Part shown: piece after piece, positions 49,226-60,302 of the stretch
Position numbering within the stretch: the stretch's first letter is position 1
How the letters are laid out: each line of letters begins with the position of its first letter
Assembly (NCBI RefSeq): GCF_900095845.1
Contig: NZ_FMIX01000004.1
Location: forward strand, 1,241,824-1,305,823
Reading direction: 5' to 3'
Source: Streptococcus timonensis
Lineage (GTDB): Bacteria; Bacillota; Bacilli; Lactobacillales; Streptococcaceae
Length of the DNA: 64,000 bases
Made by a program: the position numbers and the translations under genes
Notes under the pieces: generated by a model
Database searches by the model: none
What the model was told of the DNA's origin: nothing
What the model saw: only the letters and a program-made list of their open reading frames with translations

Positions 49226-50053
49226 ATGAAACTTATCTCATGGAATATTGATTCCCTAAATGCTGCACTCACGAGTGACTCTGCGCGTGCGAAATTGTCA
49301 CAAGACGTCCTCCAAACCTTGGTTGTTGAAAATGCTGATATCATTGCTATCCAAGAAACCAAGCTTTCAGCTACAGGGCCTACTAAAAAACATCTCGACG
49401 TGTTAGAAGAACTCTTCCCTGGATATGAAAATACTTGGCGTTCCTCTCAAGAGCCTGCTCGTAAAGGCTATGCTGGAACCATGTTCCTCTATAAGAAAGA
49501 ACTGACTCCAACTATCAGCTTCCCAGAAATCGGTGCTCCTTCTACCATGGACTCTGAAGGTCGCATCATCACTTTAGAATTTGATACATTTTTCGTGACC
49601 CAAGTTTACACACCAAACGCTGGTGATGGACTCAAACGCTTGGAAGATCGTCAAGTCTGGGATGTCAAATATGCGGAGTACTTGGCTCAACTAGACAAGA
49701 AAAAACCTGTCCTAGCAACCGGAGACTACAATGTTGCCCACAAGGAAATTGACCTTGCCAACCCAGCTAGCAACCGCCGTTCACCAGGATTTACAGACGA
49801 AGAGCGTGAAGGATTTACAAACCTTTTAGCCAAAGGATTTACAGATACCTTCCGCCATATCCATGGCGATGTGCCAGAACGCTATACTTGGTGGGCACAA
49901 CGCAGCAAGACTTCAAAAATCAACAACACAGGGTGGAGAATTGACTACTGGCTCACAAGTAACCGTGTAGCAGACAAGGTTAGCAAGTCAGACATGATTG
50001 ACTCAGGCGCACGCCAAGACCACACACCAATTGTCTTGGAGATTGATTTCTAA
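49226..50053 (+). CDS. exoA: Exodeoxyribonuclease III / AP endonuclease
   Basis: A base-excision repair nuclease of 275 residues. Motifs: ISWNIDSLN, AIQETKLS, VYTPNAG, TGDYNVAHKEIDLANP, and C-terminal DHTPIVLEI. Full length with ATG after AGGAAGTAAT. The VOC gene begins 11 bases downstream. Confidence 0.95.
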   Translation: MKLISWNIDSLNAALTSDSARAKLSQDVLQTLVVENADIIAIQETKLSATGPTKKHLDVLEELFPGYENTWRSSQEPARKGYAGTMFLYKKELTPTISFPEIGAPSTMDSEGRIITLEFDTFFVTQVYTPNAGDGLKRLEDRQVWDVKYAEYLAQLDKKKPVLATGDYNVAHKEIDLANPASNRRSPGFTDEEREGFTNLLAKGFTDTFRHIHGDVPERYTWWAQRSKTSKINNTGWRIDYWLTSNRVADKVSKSDMIDSGARQDHTPIVLEIDF

Positions 50054-50064
50054 GGAGAAAACGA

Positions 50065-50451
50065 ATGGACTATCAAGCAGTCATCCCTGAATTTGTCGTA
50101 TCGGATATCGAGGAATCGCGTCACTTCTACTGCGACTTATTGGGATTCTCTGTCGAATACGAGCGTCCAGAGGAAAAATTTCTCTTCCTTTCGCTTGAAG
50201 ACTGTCAACTAATGTTAGAGGAGGGAACAAAGGATGAATTAGTTGAACTGACCTACCCATTTGGTCGTGGAGTCAATATCTCCTTTGGCATAAAGGATGT
50301 TCCTCGACTCTATCAGAAAGTAATCGAGTCTAACTATCCTATTCATCGTCCTTTGACTAAAAGAGAATTTCGTGTTGGTGAACAATATATCTACCCTCAT
50401 GAATTTGCAGTTCTAGACCCAGATGGCTATTTTTTAAGATTTAGTGAATAA
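50065..50451 (+). CDS. VOC superfamily (glyoxalase/bleomycin-resistance fold) protein
   Basis: A 128-residue protein with two beta-alpha-beta-beta-beta modules: VVSDIEESRHFYCDLLGF at the start and FAVLDPDGYFLRF at the end. Ligands and substrate unclear. It follows exoA closely (RBS AAGGAG) and ends at a bidirectional terminator. Confidence 0.85.
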   Translation: MDYQAVIPEFVVSDIEESRHFYCDLLGFSVEYERPEEKFLFLSLEDCQLMLEEGTKDELVELTYPFGRGVNISFGIKDVPRLYQKVIESNYPIHRPLTKREFRVGEQYIYPHEFAVLDPDGYFLRFSE

Positions 50452-50484
50452 GATAATAGAGCACTAAACGGAAAAAGTAATTAG

Positions 50485-50509
50485 AAAAAGAGGCCTGCGC
50501 CTCTTTTTT
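50485..50509. terminator. Bidirectional terminator
   Basis: AAAAAGAGGC, CTGC, GCCTCTTTTTT between the convergent VOC and thioesterase genes. Confidence 0.9.
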
Positions 50510-50514
50510 CTCTT

Positions 50515-50919
50515 CTAAATTCTAATTCTTTTTTCTTCTGAGCGCTCACCTGTTATAAACATGGTAAAGGTTGCTTTGCAGACATTTTTTCCATCTTGGT
50601 TGATGAGGTCTACATCGACGACACAGGTGGTGCGTCCTTTATGGACACATTCTCCCTTGATGGTCAATTCATCTCCGAGATATCCTGCTTTTAAGTAATT
50701 GATGGAAGACTGTAAGGTTACAACATCCAAATCAAGAGAAATAACGACTAAGCCACTGATTTGGTCACACAGAGTATAAAGATAACCTCCGTGGGCATTG
50801 CCATAATAGTTAAGAGAAGAGTCCACGACCTTGGTAGTTACGGTGACACGCCCATCTCTCATCTCCTTGATTTCATAATTTTCAAATGCTGATATGGCAT
50901 CAAAGTGAAAATCCTTCAT
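50515..50919 (-). CDS. PaaI family hotdog-fold thioesterase
   Basis: A 134-residue hotdog protein with the acyl-CoA site GNAHGGYLYTLCDQISG. Substrate unknown. ATG after AGGAGG. It stands alone between terminators and galT. Confidence 0.87.
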   Translation of the reverse strand: MKDFHFDAISAFENYEIKEMRDGRVTVTTKVVDSSLNYYGNAHGGYLYTLCDQISGLVVISLDLDVVTLQSSINYLKAGYLGDELTIKGECVHKGRTTCVVDVDLINQDGKNVCKATFTMFITGERSEEKRIRI

Positions 50920-50990
50920 ACATTCCTCCTAGTCTTTCAAACGCTATCATACTACTTTTTATACTAGTATGCAAGAGGAAGGTCCTGACA

Positions 50991-52469
50991 CTATGGCATA
51001 AGTCCAACATGATTTACAAAACGCATAAAGGCAGCTTGTCCTTCTTCTGTTTGCTTGTAAACTCCTGCATCTTCCAAAACTCGAGCAAAGATTTTTCCAA
51101 CAGATTCTTGGACGATATTAAGAGCTTGGTCTTTGTCAGTCAATCCAGGATGGGATTCTTTCAACTCATCTGCCCATTCTTGGTGATAATCCGCAATAGA
51201 AACATCCTCTCCGACTAGGTAAGCTGCTACTTGCTCCACTTCTTCCTTCAAGCGTGGTGGCAAGATAGCCAATCCCATAACCTCTATCAAGCCGATATTT
51301 TCCTTCTTGATATGTTGGACATCCTTGTGGGGATGATAGATACCATCTGGATGCTCTGGGGATGTTTGATTATCCCTCAAGACCAAATCCAACTCAAACT
51401 GTCCATCTCGTTTACGGGCTATTGGAGTAATGGTATGGTGCGGTGTTCCATCACTTTCTGCCAAGACCTGTACACTTGGATCTGAGTATTGACGCCAAGC
51501 CAGTAAGATTTTATCCGCTAGTTCTGTCAAATCCTCTTTAGAATCTGAAGTTAGTCGAATGACGGACATAGGCCACTGGACAATTCCTGCCCTGACAGAT
51601 TCAAAACCTTTAAAGGTAAAACTCTTTTGTAATGGCGCTACTTCCATTGGAAAGACATGCCGGCCACCTTGATAGTGATCATGGGTTAGAATGGAGCCAC
51701 CCACGATTGGCAAATCAGCATTTGAACCAGCAAAGTAGCCTGGAAACTGCTCCACAATTGCTAACAAACGTTCAAAACTTTGGCGACTAATGGCCATAGG
51801 ACGATGCTTGCTATCTAGGAAAATACAGTGCTCATTAAAGTAAGCGTAAGGCGAATATTGTAAGCCCCACTCCTGCCCAGAAATATCAAAACGAATAATT
51901 CGGTGATTGCTTCTAGCTGGATGATTGACACGACCATGGTATCCTTCATTTTCCATACAGAGCTGACATTGAGGATAGTTACTCGACTTAACCAACTTAG
52001 CTGCCGCAATCTCCTTTGGATCCTTTTCAGGCTTAGAGAGATTGATGGTAATCTCTAGTTCACCGTAGTCAGATGGTACACGATAAGCAATATTCTTTGC
52101 GATAGCCTTCAGTTTGATGTAGTCATTCTTCTGACTGAGTTGGTAGAAATCTGCAATTGCCTGCTCTGGTGACTTGGCATAGGTATTCCAAAAGTCACGA
52201 TTAACCTGACTTGGACAAGGGGTTACCAAATCCATGAGAACAGAACCGAGAATCTCACGCGCAGCATGACTATCTTCAATCGTTCCCAATCGAACGGCTT
52301 CCTCGACAAGCTGATCTTTTAGTTCAATCAAATCATCTTGGTCAGTCTCAACTTCAAGAACTCCATCTCCCACCAGTGCTAAAACACGATTGGTCAGATA
52401 GATCCGATCCAACTCTTCAAAGCTACTTTCTGCAATGACTTTGGTCACAAAATTTTCTACTAAGGTCAC
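50991..52469 (-). CDS. galT: UDP-glucose-hexose-1-phosphate uridylyltransferase (Gram-positive type)
   Basis: A Leloir-pathway enzyme of 492 residues, the GalT class 2 typical of Firmicutes. Segments: [35 protein letters not shown] and [15 protein letters not shown], the latter containing the active histidines. It starts with GTG at 52467-52469 after GGAGG. It lies 18 bases after galK, one operon. Confidence 0.95.
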   Translation of the reverse strand: MTLVENFVTKVIAESSFEELDRIYLTNRVLALVGDGVLEVETDQDDLIELKDQLVEEAVRLGTIEDSHAAREILGSVLMDLVTPCPSQVNRDFWNTYAKSPEQAIADFYQLSQKNDYIKLKAIAKNIAYRVPSDYGELEITINLSKPEKDPKEIAAAKLVKSSNYPQCQLCMENEGYHGRVNHPARSNHRIIRFDISGQEWGLQYSPYAYFNEHCIFLDSKHRPMAISRQSFERLLAIVEQFPGYFAGSNADLPIVGGSILTHDHYQGGRHVFPMEVAPLQKSFTFKGFESVRAGIVQWPMSVIRLTSDSKEDLTELADKILLAWRQYSDPSVQVLAESDGTPHHTITPIARKRDGQFELDLVLRDNQTSPEHPDGIYHPHKDVQHIKKENIGLIEVMGLAILPPRLKEEVEQVAAYLVGEDVSIADYHQEWADELKESHPGLTDKDQALNIVQESVGKIFARVLEDAGVYKQTEEGQAAFMRFVNHVGLMP

Positions 52470-52487
52470 TAAATAACCTCCTTCTGA

Positions 52488-53666
52488 CTATTCTAGGATG
52501 CGAGTTCCACCTGCCACTTCAGCGATATAGAAGCTTGGAGCGTAGCCAACGATTTCTTCATAGTGCTTGCCTACAGCTTCTTTAAAGGAATCAACAGCAT
52601 CTTTTTGAACCAAGGCGATCGCACAACCACCAAAGCCAGCTCCTGTCATACGAGCACCAAGAACACCTTCTTGAGCCCAAGCTGTATGAACAAGGGTATC
52701 TAATTCCAAGCCAGTTACTTCGTAATCATGCTCAAGTGAAACATGAGAAGCATTCATCAAACGACCAAATTTGTCTAAATCTCCTGCTTGAAGAGCCGCT
52801 TGCGCTTTAAGGGTACGTTGGTTTTCAAGAACTGCATGACGCGCACGTTTCAAGCGATTTTCGTCTTTAATCAGATAGCTGTATTCATCAAAAGCCCATT
52901 CATCCAATTCACCCAAGGTTTGAATATTTAAGGCCACTTGGAGTTCTTCTACTGCTTTTTCACATTCAGCACGACGTTCATTGTACTTAGAATCCGCAAG
53001 TTCACGGCGTTTGTTAGTATTCATGATAACAACAACATTGTCCTTCAAATCAAGGGGAACCAAGTCATATTCTAAACTATTTGTATCCAGATAAATGGCA
53101 CGTTGGTCTGCCCCCATACCGATAGCAAATTGGTCCATGATACCAGAGTTAACACCAATAAAGTTATTCTCTGTCAATTTCCCGATTTTTACTAAATCTA
53201 GACGATCCAATTTTAGGTCAAAGAGATATTCTGCCACGACACCAGTCAATAGCTCCAAGGATGCGGAAGATGATAAGCCAGCACCATTTGGAATATTCCC
53301 ATAGACATAGAAATCAAACCCTTTATCAATCACATGACCAGCTTCTTGCAAGAAATGTAGGACACCTTTTGAATAGTTAGTCCAGTTGTGCTCTTTCTCA
53401 AACTTAAGGTCAGCCAGAGGAACTTCGACAATGCCTTTGTCCTCAAAGTTTGCGGAGTAGAAACGAAAAACTTGGTCATCACGCTTGCGTGCTGCTCCAT
53501 AAGTTCCTAGTGAAATAGCAGCTGGGAAAACATGGCCACCATTATAGTCAGTATGTTCCCCAATCAAGTTGATACGCCCTGGCGAGAAGAAGGTTTGATC
53601 TGCTTCTTGACCAAAAATAGCTAAAAAATCTTTGCGAAGTTCTTCTGCAGTTAAATGTTGTGTCAT
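52488..53666 (-). CDS. galK: Galactokinase
   Basis: A 392-residue GHMP kinase: [16 protein letters not shown] (sugar signature), [17 protein letters not shown] (ATP), [12 protein letters not shown]. First gene of galK-galT, divergent from galR. ATG after AAGGAGAATTC. Control by GalR and CcpA is suggested by sites upstream. Confidence 0.96.
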   Translation of the reverse strand: MTQHLTAEELRKDFLAIFGQEADQTFFSPGRINLIGEHTDYNGGHVFPAAISLGTYGAARKRDDQVFRFYSANFEDKGIVEVPLADLKFEKEHNWTNYSKGVLHFLQEAGHVIDKGFDFYVYGNIPNGAGLSSSASLELLTGVVAEYLFDLKLDRLDLVKIGKLTENNFIGVNSGIMDQFAIGMGADQRAIYLDTNSLEYDLVPLDLKDNVVVIMNTNKRRELADSKYNERRAECEKAVEELQVALNIQTLGELDEWAFDEYSYLIKDENRLKRARHAVLENQRTLKAQAALQAGDLDKFGRLMNASHVSLEHDYEVTGLELDTLVHTAWAQEGVLGARMTGAGFGGCAIALVQKDAVDSFKEAVGKHYEEIVGYAPSFYIAEVAGGTRILE

Positions 53667-53706
53667 ATGAATTCTCCTTTGACTTTTGGTTAATGTAAGC
53701 TTAACT

Positions 53707-53720
53707 TGTAATCGTTTTCT
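53707..53720 (-). promoter_or_regulatory. CcpA cre site downstream of the galK promoter
   Basis: On the minus strand AGAAAACGATTACA, one mismatch from TGWAANCGNTNWCA. It sits just after the galK -10, a repressing position. Confidence 0.7.
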
Positions 53721-53723
53721 TCT

Positions 53724-53752
53724 ATTGTACCCAAGGGTTTTGCTTAGGTCAA
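53724..53752 (-). promoter_or_regulatory. galK promoter
   Basis: TTGACC, 17 bp, TACAAT on the minus strand. Confidence 0.75.
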
Positions 53753-53755
53753 TAT

Positions 53756-53790
53756 TTTTTACCTATATTTTACTAAACAATAGGTAAAAA
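53756..53790. promoter_or_regulatory. Inverted repeat between galK and galR, probable GalR operator
   Basis: TTTTTACCTAT and ATAGGTAAAAA are perfect 11-base arms 13 bases apart; the spacer contains TTTACTAAA, itself a short palindrome. It lies upstream of the galK -35 and the galR -10 (TATAAT about 53803-53808). Confidence 0.65.
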
Positions 53791-53812
53791 GAAAGAAAAT
53801 ATGATATAATAA

Positions 53813-54838
<1,026 letters not shown>

Positions 54839-54847
54839 GAAAAACTT

Positions 54848-54881
54848 ACAAAAAAATGGGTGCTAGCACCCATTTTTTTAT
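54848..54881. terminator. Bidirectional terminator between galR and the alcohol dehydrogenase gene
   Basis: AAAAAAATGGGTGCTAG pairs with its complement ending in seven T; near-perfect palindrome. Confidence 0.92.
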
Positions 54882-55918
54882 TCAATCACAATTATAGACT
54901 TAATAGCCTTACGCTCATCCATATCTTTATATGCTTGATCAATATCTTCTAAACTATAGCTATCTGTAAAGACACGCCCTGGATTAATATCTCCATCAAG
55001 GACAGCTTTTAACAAGATTTGTTTATCGTAAGTTGTTACCGAAGCCGCTCCACCTGCAACTGTGATGTTTTGAGCAAAGGTAGAACCAATTGTACGATTA
55101 TTGTAGTGTGGTACTCCAACAAAGCCCATTCGTCCTCCATTATGAAGCACTCCTAAAGCTTGGTCAATGGACGCTTCAGTTCCAACACACTCTAGAGCCG
55201 CGTCTGCTCCACCACCAAGAATCTCACGGACTTTGGCGATTCCTTCTTCACCACGCTCTTCAACTACCGCTGTAGCACCTGACGCCAAGGCCATTTCCTG
55301 ACGGTCCTTGTAACGGCTCATGAGGACTATTTGCGAAGCGCCTCTCATCTTAGCAGCAATCACTGCACATTGACCAACTGCGCCGTCTCCAATTACGACA
55401 ACCTTGTCTCCTGGTTTAACATCTGCCACACGCGCTGCATGGTAACCAGTTGGCATAACATCTGCTAGACTTAAGAAAGATTTGAGCATAGCCTCAGTAT
55501 AATCCGAAGGTTTCCCAGGAATTTTGACTAGGGACCAATTGGCATAATGGAAACGAATGTATTCTGCTTGAACACCAGTAGACCAGTTGCTATTACCCAA
55601 ATGACGATCACAAGTTCCATCAAAGCCATCATGACAGGCATCACATTCCCCACAACCATGAGTAAATGGTGCAATGACAAAATCCCCTGGTTTCACTGTT
55701 GTGATGGCCTCTCCAATTTCTTCGACAATTCCGATAGCTTCGTGACCACTGTTCAAACGGCCTTCTTTTATTTTAGGATTACGATAAGTCCACAAATCCG
55801 AACCGCAGACACAAGTTCTAACGATACGGATAATAACATCATCTGCTTCCTTAATCTGTGGACGCTCCACTTCAACAAGACCAATCTGTCCTGCCTTACT
55901 ATAAACTGCTGATTTCAT
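54878..55918 (-). CDS. Zinc-dependent alcohol dehydrogenase (MDR family)
   Basis: A 346-residue enzyme: catalytic-zinc ligands in CVCGSDLW and GHEAIG, structural zinc cluster CGECDACHDGFDGTC, Rossmann motif VIGDGAVGQCAV. In pneumococcus the homologue near czcD is aldehyde-responsive under a MerR regulator; no such regulator gene is in this window. The natural substrate is not evident. Confidence 0.88.
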   Translation of the reverse strand: MKSAVYSKAGQIGLVEVERPQIKEADDVIIRIVRTCVCGSDLWTYRNPKIKEGRLNSGHEAIGIVEEIGEAITTVKPGDFVIAPFTHGCGECDACHDGFDGTCDRHLGNSNWSTGVQAEYIRFHYANWSLVKIPGKPSDYTEAMLKSFLSLADVMPTGYHAARVADVKPGDKVVVIGDGAVGQCAVIAAKMRGASQIVLMSRYKDRQEMALASGATAVVEERGEEGIAKVREILGGGADAALECVGTEASIDQALGVLHNGGRMGFVGVPHYNNRTIGSTFAQNITVAGGAASVTTYDKQILLKAVLDGDINPGRVFTDSYSLEDIDQAYKDMDERKAIKSIIVIE

Positions 55919-55988
55919 AAAAACAATCCTCTCTGTTTCTTACTAATTCTAGTATACACTTTTATATCCCATATTGTAAGAGGAAAAT

Positions 55989-56001
55989 CTTCCTAAGGAA
56001 G
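55989..56001. promoter_or_regulatory. Short palindrome upstream of the alcohol dehydrogenase promoter
   Basis: CTTCCTAAGGAAG is a perfect 6+1+6 palindrome. On the minus strand it precedes TTACAA, 17 bp, TATACT, the likely promoter. It may bind a regulator, or be a weak end hairpin of the aldo/keto reductase gene. Confidence 0.4.
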
Positions 56002-56044
56002 TTTTTAATCGATTATCCCCCTATTTGATGATGATAAAATTAGA

Positions 56045-56887
56045 CTAGCTTAAAAAAGATAAAAATCTTTCTGCTGTTTCTGGTTCTTGATGATTATGAA
56101 AGAGGGTACTTCCTTGGTCCAATCCTTCTATGCTCTTCATTTCATCTTCTGTTAACTCAAAGTCAAAAATATCAAAATTCTCTTGCATCCGTTCTTTACG
56201 AACAGACTTAGGAATGACAACCACGTTACTTTGGAGTAAGAAACGTAGGGCTACTTGGGCTACGGATTTGCCATATTTTTCTCCAATCTCTTTCAAGAGC
56301 GGGGTATTGAAGAAATCATTTTTCCCTTCAGCAAAGGGCCCCCAAGATTCAATTTGACAATCATACTTCTCCAAATACTTTTTGGCTTCTTTTTGTTGAT
56401 AGAATACATGGGTTTCTATCTGATTGATAGCTGGCTTGATCTCCACAAAATACTGAAGATCAATAAAGCGATTTGGTGAAAAGTTAGATACACCGATGGC
56501 ACGAACCTTTCCAGCTCTATAGGCTTCTTCCATAGCTCTGTATGTGCCATAGTAATCACCGAAAGGTTGGTGAACCAACAAAAGATCAATATAATCTGTT
56601 TGAAGTTTTTTCAAGGATTCTTCAATCGAAACCTTGGCCTTTTCATAGCCTGCATTCGAAATCCAAATCTTTGTCGTAATGAAGAATTCTTCACGTGGAA
56701 AACCCGATTCCAAGATAGCTTCCCCCACACCTGCTTCATTGCCATAGATTTGAGCGGTATCAAAAGAACGATATCCAACCTCGATAGCATCAAGAACTGC
56801 TCGCTTTGTTTCATCTACTGGAGTCTGAAAGACTCCAAATCCTAGTTGAGGCATTTTGACATTGTTGTTTAAGGTCTTGTAATACAT
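56045..56887 (-). CDS. Aldo/keto reductase
   Basis: A 280-residue (beta/alpha)8 NADPH-dependent reductase: GYRSFDTAQIYGNEAGVG (Asp and catalytic Tyr), DLLLVHQPFGDYYGTYRAM, GVSNFSPNR and cofactor segment VVIPKSVRKERMQEN. Substrate unknown; it may detoxify carbonyls with the neighbouring dehydrogenase. Confidence 0.92.
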   Translation of the reverse strand: MYYKTLNNNVKMPQLGFGVFQTPVDETKRAVLDAIEVGYRSFDTAQIYGNEAGVGEAILESGFPREEFFITTKIWISNAGYEKAKVSIEESLKKLQTDYIDLLLVHQPFGDYYGTYRAMEEAYRAGKVRAIGVSNFSPNRFIDLQYFVEIKPAINQIETHVFYQQKEAKKYLEKYDCQIESWGPFAEGKNDFFNTPLLKEIGEKYGKSVAQVALRFLLQSNVVVIPKSVRKERMQENFDIFDFELTEDEMKSIEGLDQGSTLFHNHQEPETAERFLSFLS

Positions 56888-57042
56888 ATTTTTTCCTTAC
56901 TACTTTTGATACTTTTAGTTTACACTCAATTTGAAGATTTGTATACTAGCAAATGAAAAATTTCTTTTACAGAAGGAAAAACGACAACATTTCTTCATAC
57001 TTCATGCAGAAAAAACAGCATCAAATTTTTCCCCACTTCCCT

Positions 57043-57933
57043 CTAATGCTCATGCCCATCTAAAGATTTCAACTCATCAACACACCGTTTATGGTGAGCA
57101 TGATTCATCAGACTGCTATCCACCTCAATGGTGACATTTTGAAAGCCCCTCTCTTTGAGCAAGTCTCGGATAGATTCTTTACAGACATCCATATGCTTGA
57201 CATGCTCCAGACAAACATGGACAATGGCATTTTTTTCCAAACCATCCATAGTCCAAAGATTAAGCTGATTCACACTGGCTACATGGTCCAATTGCTCCAA
57301 ATCACTCTTGACTTGCTCGATATCTACTCCTTCTGGTACAGCATCTAAGAAAATTTTCAGCGTAGACCAAAAACGTGGAATGGCTTTTGACAAGATAAAG
57401 AAGGAAATGACAAGCGACAAGAGAGGATCTAGGATATACCAATCCGTAAATCGTAGAATAATGGCCATCAGGATGACTGCTAACCAACCAAGAGTGTCTT
57501 CCAGAAAATGCAGGCTAAGAATAGACTCGTTCTTTGTTTTTCCTTTACGAACCACTAAGCTCGCTAGCACATTTATAGTAACTGCAATGATTCCTAGCCA
57601 GAGGATACCCTCATCATTGACAGGTTGGGGATTAAATAGTTTTGTTATATTTTCCAAAATGACGAAAACTGATCCTGTCATCAAAATCACAGCTGTTATC
57701 AAGGCTCCTAAGAGACTAAAACGTTTGTACCCCAAGGTGTAGTGGCTATCTTCTTCACGATTGGAGATTGTTTCTAGATAGGCTGATAGCCCAATTGCGA
57801 TTGCATCTCCCAAGTCATGGACAGAGTCAGCAAGAACAGTACTAGAGCCAAATACTCCACCTGCGATAAATTCAACAATGGTAAAGCTTAGATTCAAGAA
57901 AAAAGCCAACCAAACAGCACGATTTGTTGTCAT
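57043..57933 (-). CDS. czcD: Zinc efflux transporter CzcD (cation diffusion facilitator)
   Basis: A 296-residue CDF exporter with six helices, zinc-site motifs ADSVHDLGD (His/Asp) in TM2 and LHFLEDTLG in TM5, and a His-rich end (NHAHHKRC, DGHEH). I start at ATG 57931-57933 behind AAAGGAG; the open frame to 58020 runs into the operator region. It is divergent from sczA, its known activator in pneumococcus. Confidence 0.93.
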   Translation of the reverse strand: MTTNRAVWLAFFLNLSFTIVEFIAGGVFGSSTVLADSVHDLGDAIAIGLSAYLETISNREEDSHYTLGYKRFSLLGALITAVILMTGSVFVILENITKLFNPQPVNDEGILWLGIIAVTINVLASLVVRKGKTKNESILSLHFLEDTLGWLAVILMAIILRFTDWYILDPLLSLVISFFILSKAIPRFWSTLKIFLDAVPEGVDIEQVKSDLEQLDHVASVNQLNLWTMDGLEKNAIVHVCLEHVKHMDVCKESIRDLLKERGFQNVTIEVDSSLMNHAHHKRCVDELKSLDGHEH

Positions 57934-58018
57934 TTTTTTATTCTCCTTTGGTATAATAGTAGTATAATTATTATCTTTACTAGTATTATCTCTCACTCCA
58001 AAAAGAAAGGATAGGGGC

Positions 58019-58051
58019 AAACTGTTTACTCTGTACGTTAGTGAACAGTTT
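58019..58051. promoter_or_regulatory. Predicted SczA operator between czcD and sczA
   Basis: AAACTGTTTAC (58019-58029) and GTGAACAGTTT (58041-58051) are inverted arms with one mismatch. Further TGTTCA copies follow at 58051-58056 and 58061-58066, up to the sczA ATG. Confidence 0.6.
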
Positions 58052-58066
58052 GTTCAAATTGTTCAT

Positions 58067-58615
58067 ATGAGTACTCAAGATCGTCGCATTACCAAGACTC
58101 GAAAATCCATCTATGCTGCTTTTTTGCAATTACTAAATCAAAAAAACTTTGAAACAATCACCGTTCAGGAGATAATAGATCTTGCAGATGTTGGTCGTTC
58201 CACCTTTTATAGCCATTATGAAAGTAAAGAATTACTCCTAGATGAGCTTTGCCGCTATCTCTTTCACCATCTTTTTGAACGCGAGGAAAATATTAGCATC
58301 GAAGCATATTTGACACATATTTTTTTGCATTTTAAGAAAAATCAAGACCATGTCACTAGCCTTCTTTTCTCTAAAAATGATTACTTCCTCCGTCAATTAC
58401 AGAAAGAACTGGAACACCATGTTTATCCCATGGTTGCGGAGGACTTGCGGGTTTCTTATCCTAATATTCCATCCTCCTTTCTCAAGCACTTTGTTGTAAC
58501 TAACTTTATCGAAACATTGACTTGGTGGTTAAAAAAAGGAAAATCTTATAAGGAAGACCAAGTAGTGAGATTTTACCTAGGTGTTATCGAAATGAAGTCT
58601 GAAAAAAGACTATAA
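58067..58615 (+). CDS. sczA: TetR-family zinc-responsive regulator SczA
   Basis: A 182-residue TetR-type protein: N-terminal helix-turn-helix TVQEIIDLADVGRSTFYSHY (residues 31-50) and a helical ligand domain. Unlike most TetR proteins, pneumococcal SczA activates czcD in zinc. The start ATG is directly after TTGTTCAT with no clear RBS. Confidence 0.88.
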   Translation: MSTQDRRITKTRKSIYAAFLQLLNQKNFETITVQEIIDLADVGRSTFYSHYESKELLLDELCRYLFHHLFEREENISIEAYLTHIFLHFKKNQDHVTSLLFSKNDYFLRQLQKELEHHVYPMVAEDLRVSYPNIPSSFLKHFVVTNFIETLTWWLKKGKSYKEDQVVRFYLGVIEMKSEKRL

Positions 58616-58700
58616 ACTTTTTAGACAAATGAATCCCTAATCTCACTATTTTATTCGAAATAGCTTGTCTATCTTGATAATTCTTCAACCAATCTCTATC

Positions 58701-58742
58701 AAATACTAAACCCCATCTTTCATTTACAAGATGGGGTTTTCA
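58701..58742. terminator. Terminator between sczA and proWX
   Basis: AACCCCATCTT, loop, AAGATGGGGTT then TTTC; convergent position allows use by both genes. Confidence 0.8.
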
Positions 58743-58781
58743 CATCGATTTTTAATAAGGCTTTAAACATCTAACCATAGT

Positions 58782-60302
58782 TTACTCCTTAAGAAAACCT
58801 TCCTGAATCAAAAACTCACGCGCCACTTCTTCAGCTGTTTGGCCTTCCACACCAACCTGATAATTCATCTGACTCATCTGACTCTCAGTGATTTTTCCAG
58901 CCAGTTTATTAAGAACCGCTTCCAACTCTGGATGTTTTTTCAGTAATTCAGCTTTCATGAGTGGGGCCCCTTGATAGGGAGGGAAGAGATGTTGATCATC
59001 CTCCAAAACCACTAAATCATAGCGAGCAATTTCAGCATCTGTTGAGTAAGCATCTGTAATTTGAATGTCCCCTGACTGGATGGCTTGGTAGCGAAGAGCT
59101 GGCTCCATGGTTGCCACATTGAGATTCAATCCATAAACAGACTGCAAGCCCTTGTTTCCATCCTCACGGTCATTAAACTCCAGAGTGAATCCCGCCTTGA
59201 GCTGTCCTTCTACTTTTTTCAAGTCTGAAATCGTCTTAAGCCCATATTCTTGCGCAATTTTTTTAGGAACTGCTATAGCATAAGTATTTTGATAAGCCAT
59301 GGGTTTAAGAAAGGCTAGTTGATCCTGTTTGGCAATACCATCACGAGCTACCTCGTAAACCTTTTCTGGGTCATGCTCAATTTGTGGAGATGATTGGAGG
59401 AGACTCTCTGTCACTGTTCCAGAAAATTCTGGATAGATATCAATGTCCCCTTTTTTCAGCGCTTGGTAAAGAAAGTCTGTCTTCCCAAAATTGGGTTTAA
59501 CCGTCACCGTCATATCCGTATTTTCCTCGATGAGAAGTTTATACATATTCATGAGAATCTCAGGTTCAGGTCCTAACTTCCCAGCAATGACGAGATTGTC
59601 TTTCTCATTATGTGGAATGATGCTTGGAACATAACTAACTCCCAAACCAAGGACCATGACAGCAAAGGTCGAAACAATCGTACGCAATTTTGCCTTTTCC
59701 AAGTATTTGAGAATGACATTAAAAAGAATGGCCAAGATGGCTGATGAGATTGCTCCGATTAAAATGAGACTAGCATTCCGACGATCAATTCCCAAAAGGA
59801 TAAAGGAGCCCAATCCACCAGCTCCCACAAGAGCTGCTAGAGTCGCTGTCCCAATAATCATAACGGTCGCTGTTCGAACCCCCGATACAATGACTGGCAT
59901 GGCAAGTGGAATTTCAAACTTCTTGAGTCGCTCCAACTTGGTCATCCCAAAAGCAATCCCTGCCTCCTCAAGACTAGGATCAATGCCGTTCAGGGCTGTG
60001 ATTGTATTTTCTAAAATCGGGAAAATAGCGTAAATGACAAGGGCTGTGAGAGCTGGTAAGGTTCCAATCCCCATGAAAGGAATAAAGAGCCCCAACAAGG
60101 CCATTGAAGGAATGGTCTGGAAGATACCTGCAACTTGTAGAACCCAGGTCGCTGCTTTTTTATGAGCATTTAGATAAACCGCAAGTGGGATGGTCAGAAA
60201 AATAGCGACCAATAAGGTCAAAAGAGATAATTGCAAGTGTTGTCCCAAAGCTGTTACCCATTCACTAAATCGCTCCTGAAAGGTTGAAATGAAATTAGAC
60301 AT
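58782..60302 (-). CDS. Glycine betaine/choline ABC transporter permease fused to substrate-binding domain
   Basis: 506 residues: residues 1-210 are a ProW/OpuB-type permease (six helices, [22 protein letters not shown]), and 235-506 an extracellular OpuAC-type solute-binding domain anchored by a membrane helix. I use ATG 60300-60302, eight bases after GGAGG, rather than a TTG five codons earlier. The frame overlaps the ATPase gene by eight bases. Choline is the expected ligand in a mitis-group species. Confidence 0.91.
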   Translation of the reverse strand: MSNFISTFQERFSEWVTALGQHLQLSLLTLLVAIFLTIPLAVYLNAHKKAATWVLQVAGIFQTIPSMALLGLFIPFMGIGTLPALTALVIYAIFPILENTITALNGIDPSLEEAGIAFGMTKLERLKKFEIPLAMPVIVSGVRTATVMIIGTATLAALVGAGGLGSFILLGIDRRNASLILIGAISSAILAILFNVILKYLEKAKLRTIVSTFAVMVLGLGVSYVPSIIPHNEKDNLVIAGKLGPEPEILMNMYKLLIEENTDMTVTVKPNFGKTDFLYQALKKGDIDIYPEFSGTVTESLLQSSPQIEHDPEKVYEVARDGIAKQDQLAFLKPMAYQNTYAIAVPKKIAQEYGLKTISDLKKVEGQLKAGFTLEFNDREDGNKGLQSVYGLNLNVATMEPALRYQAIQSGDIQITDAYSTDAEIARYDLVVLEDDQHLFPPYQGAPLMKAELLKKHPELEAVLNKLAGKITESQMSQMNYQVGVEGQTAEEVAREFLIQEGFLKE

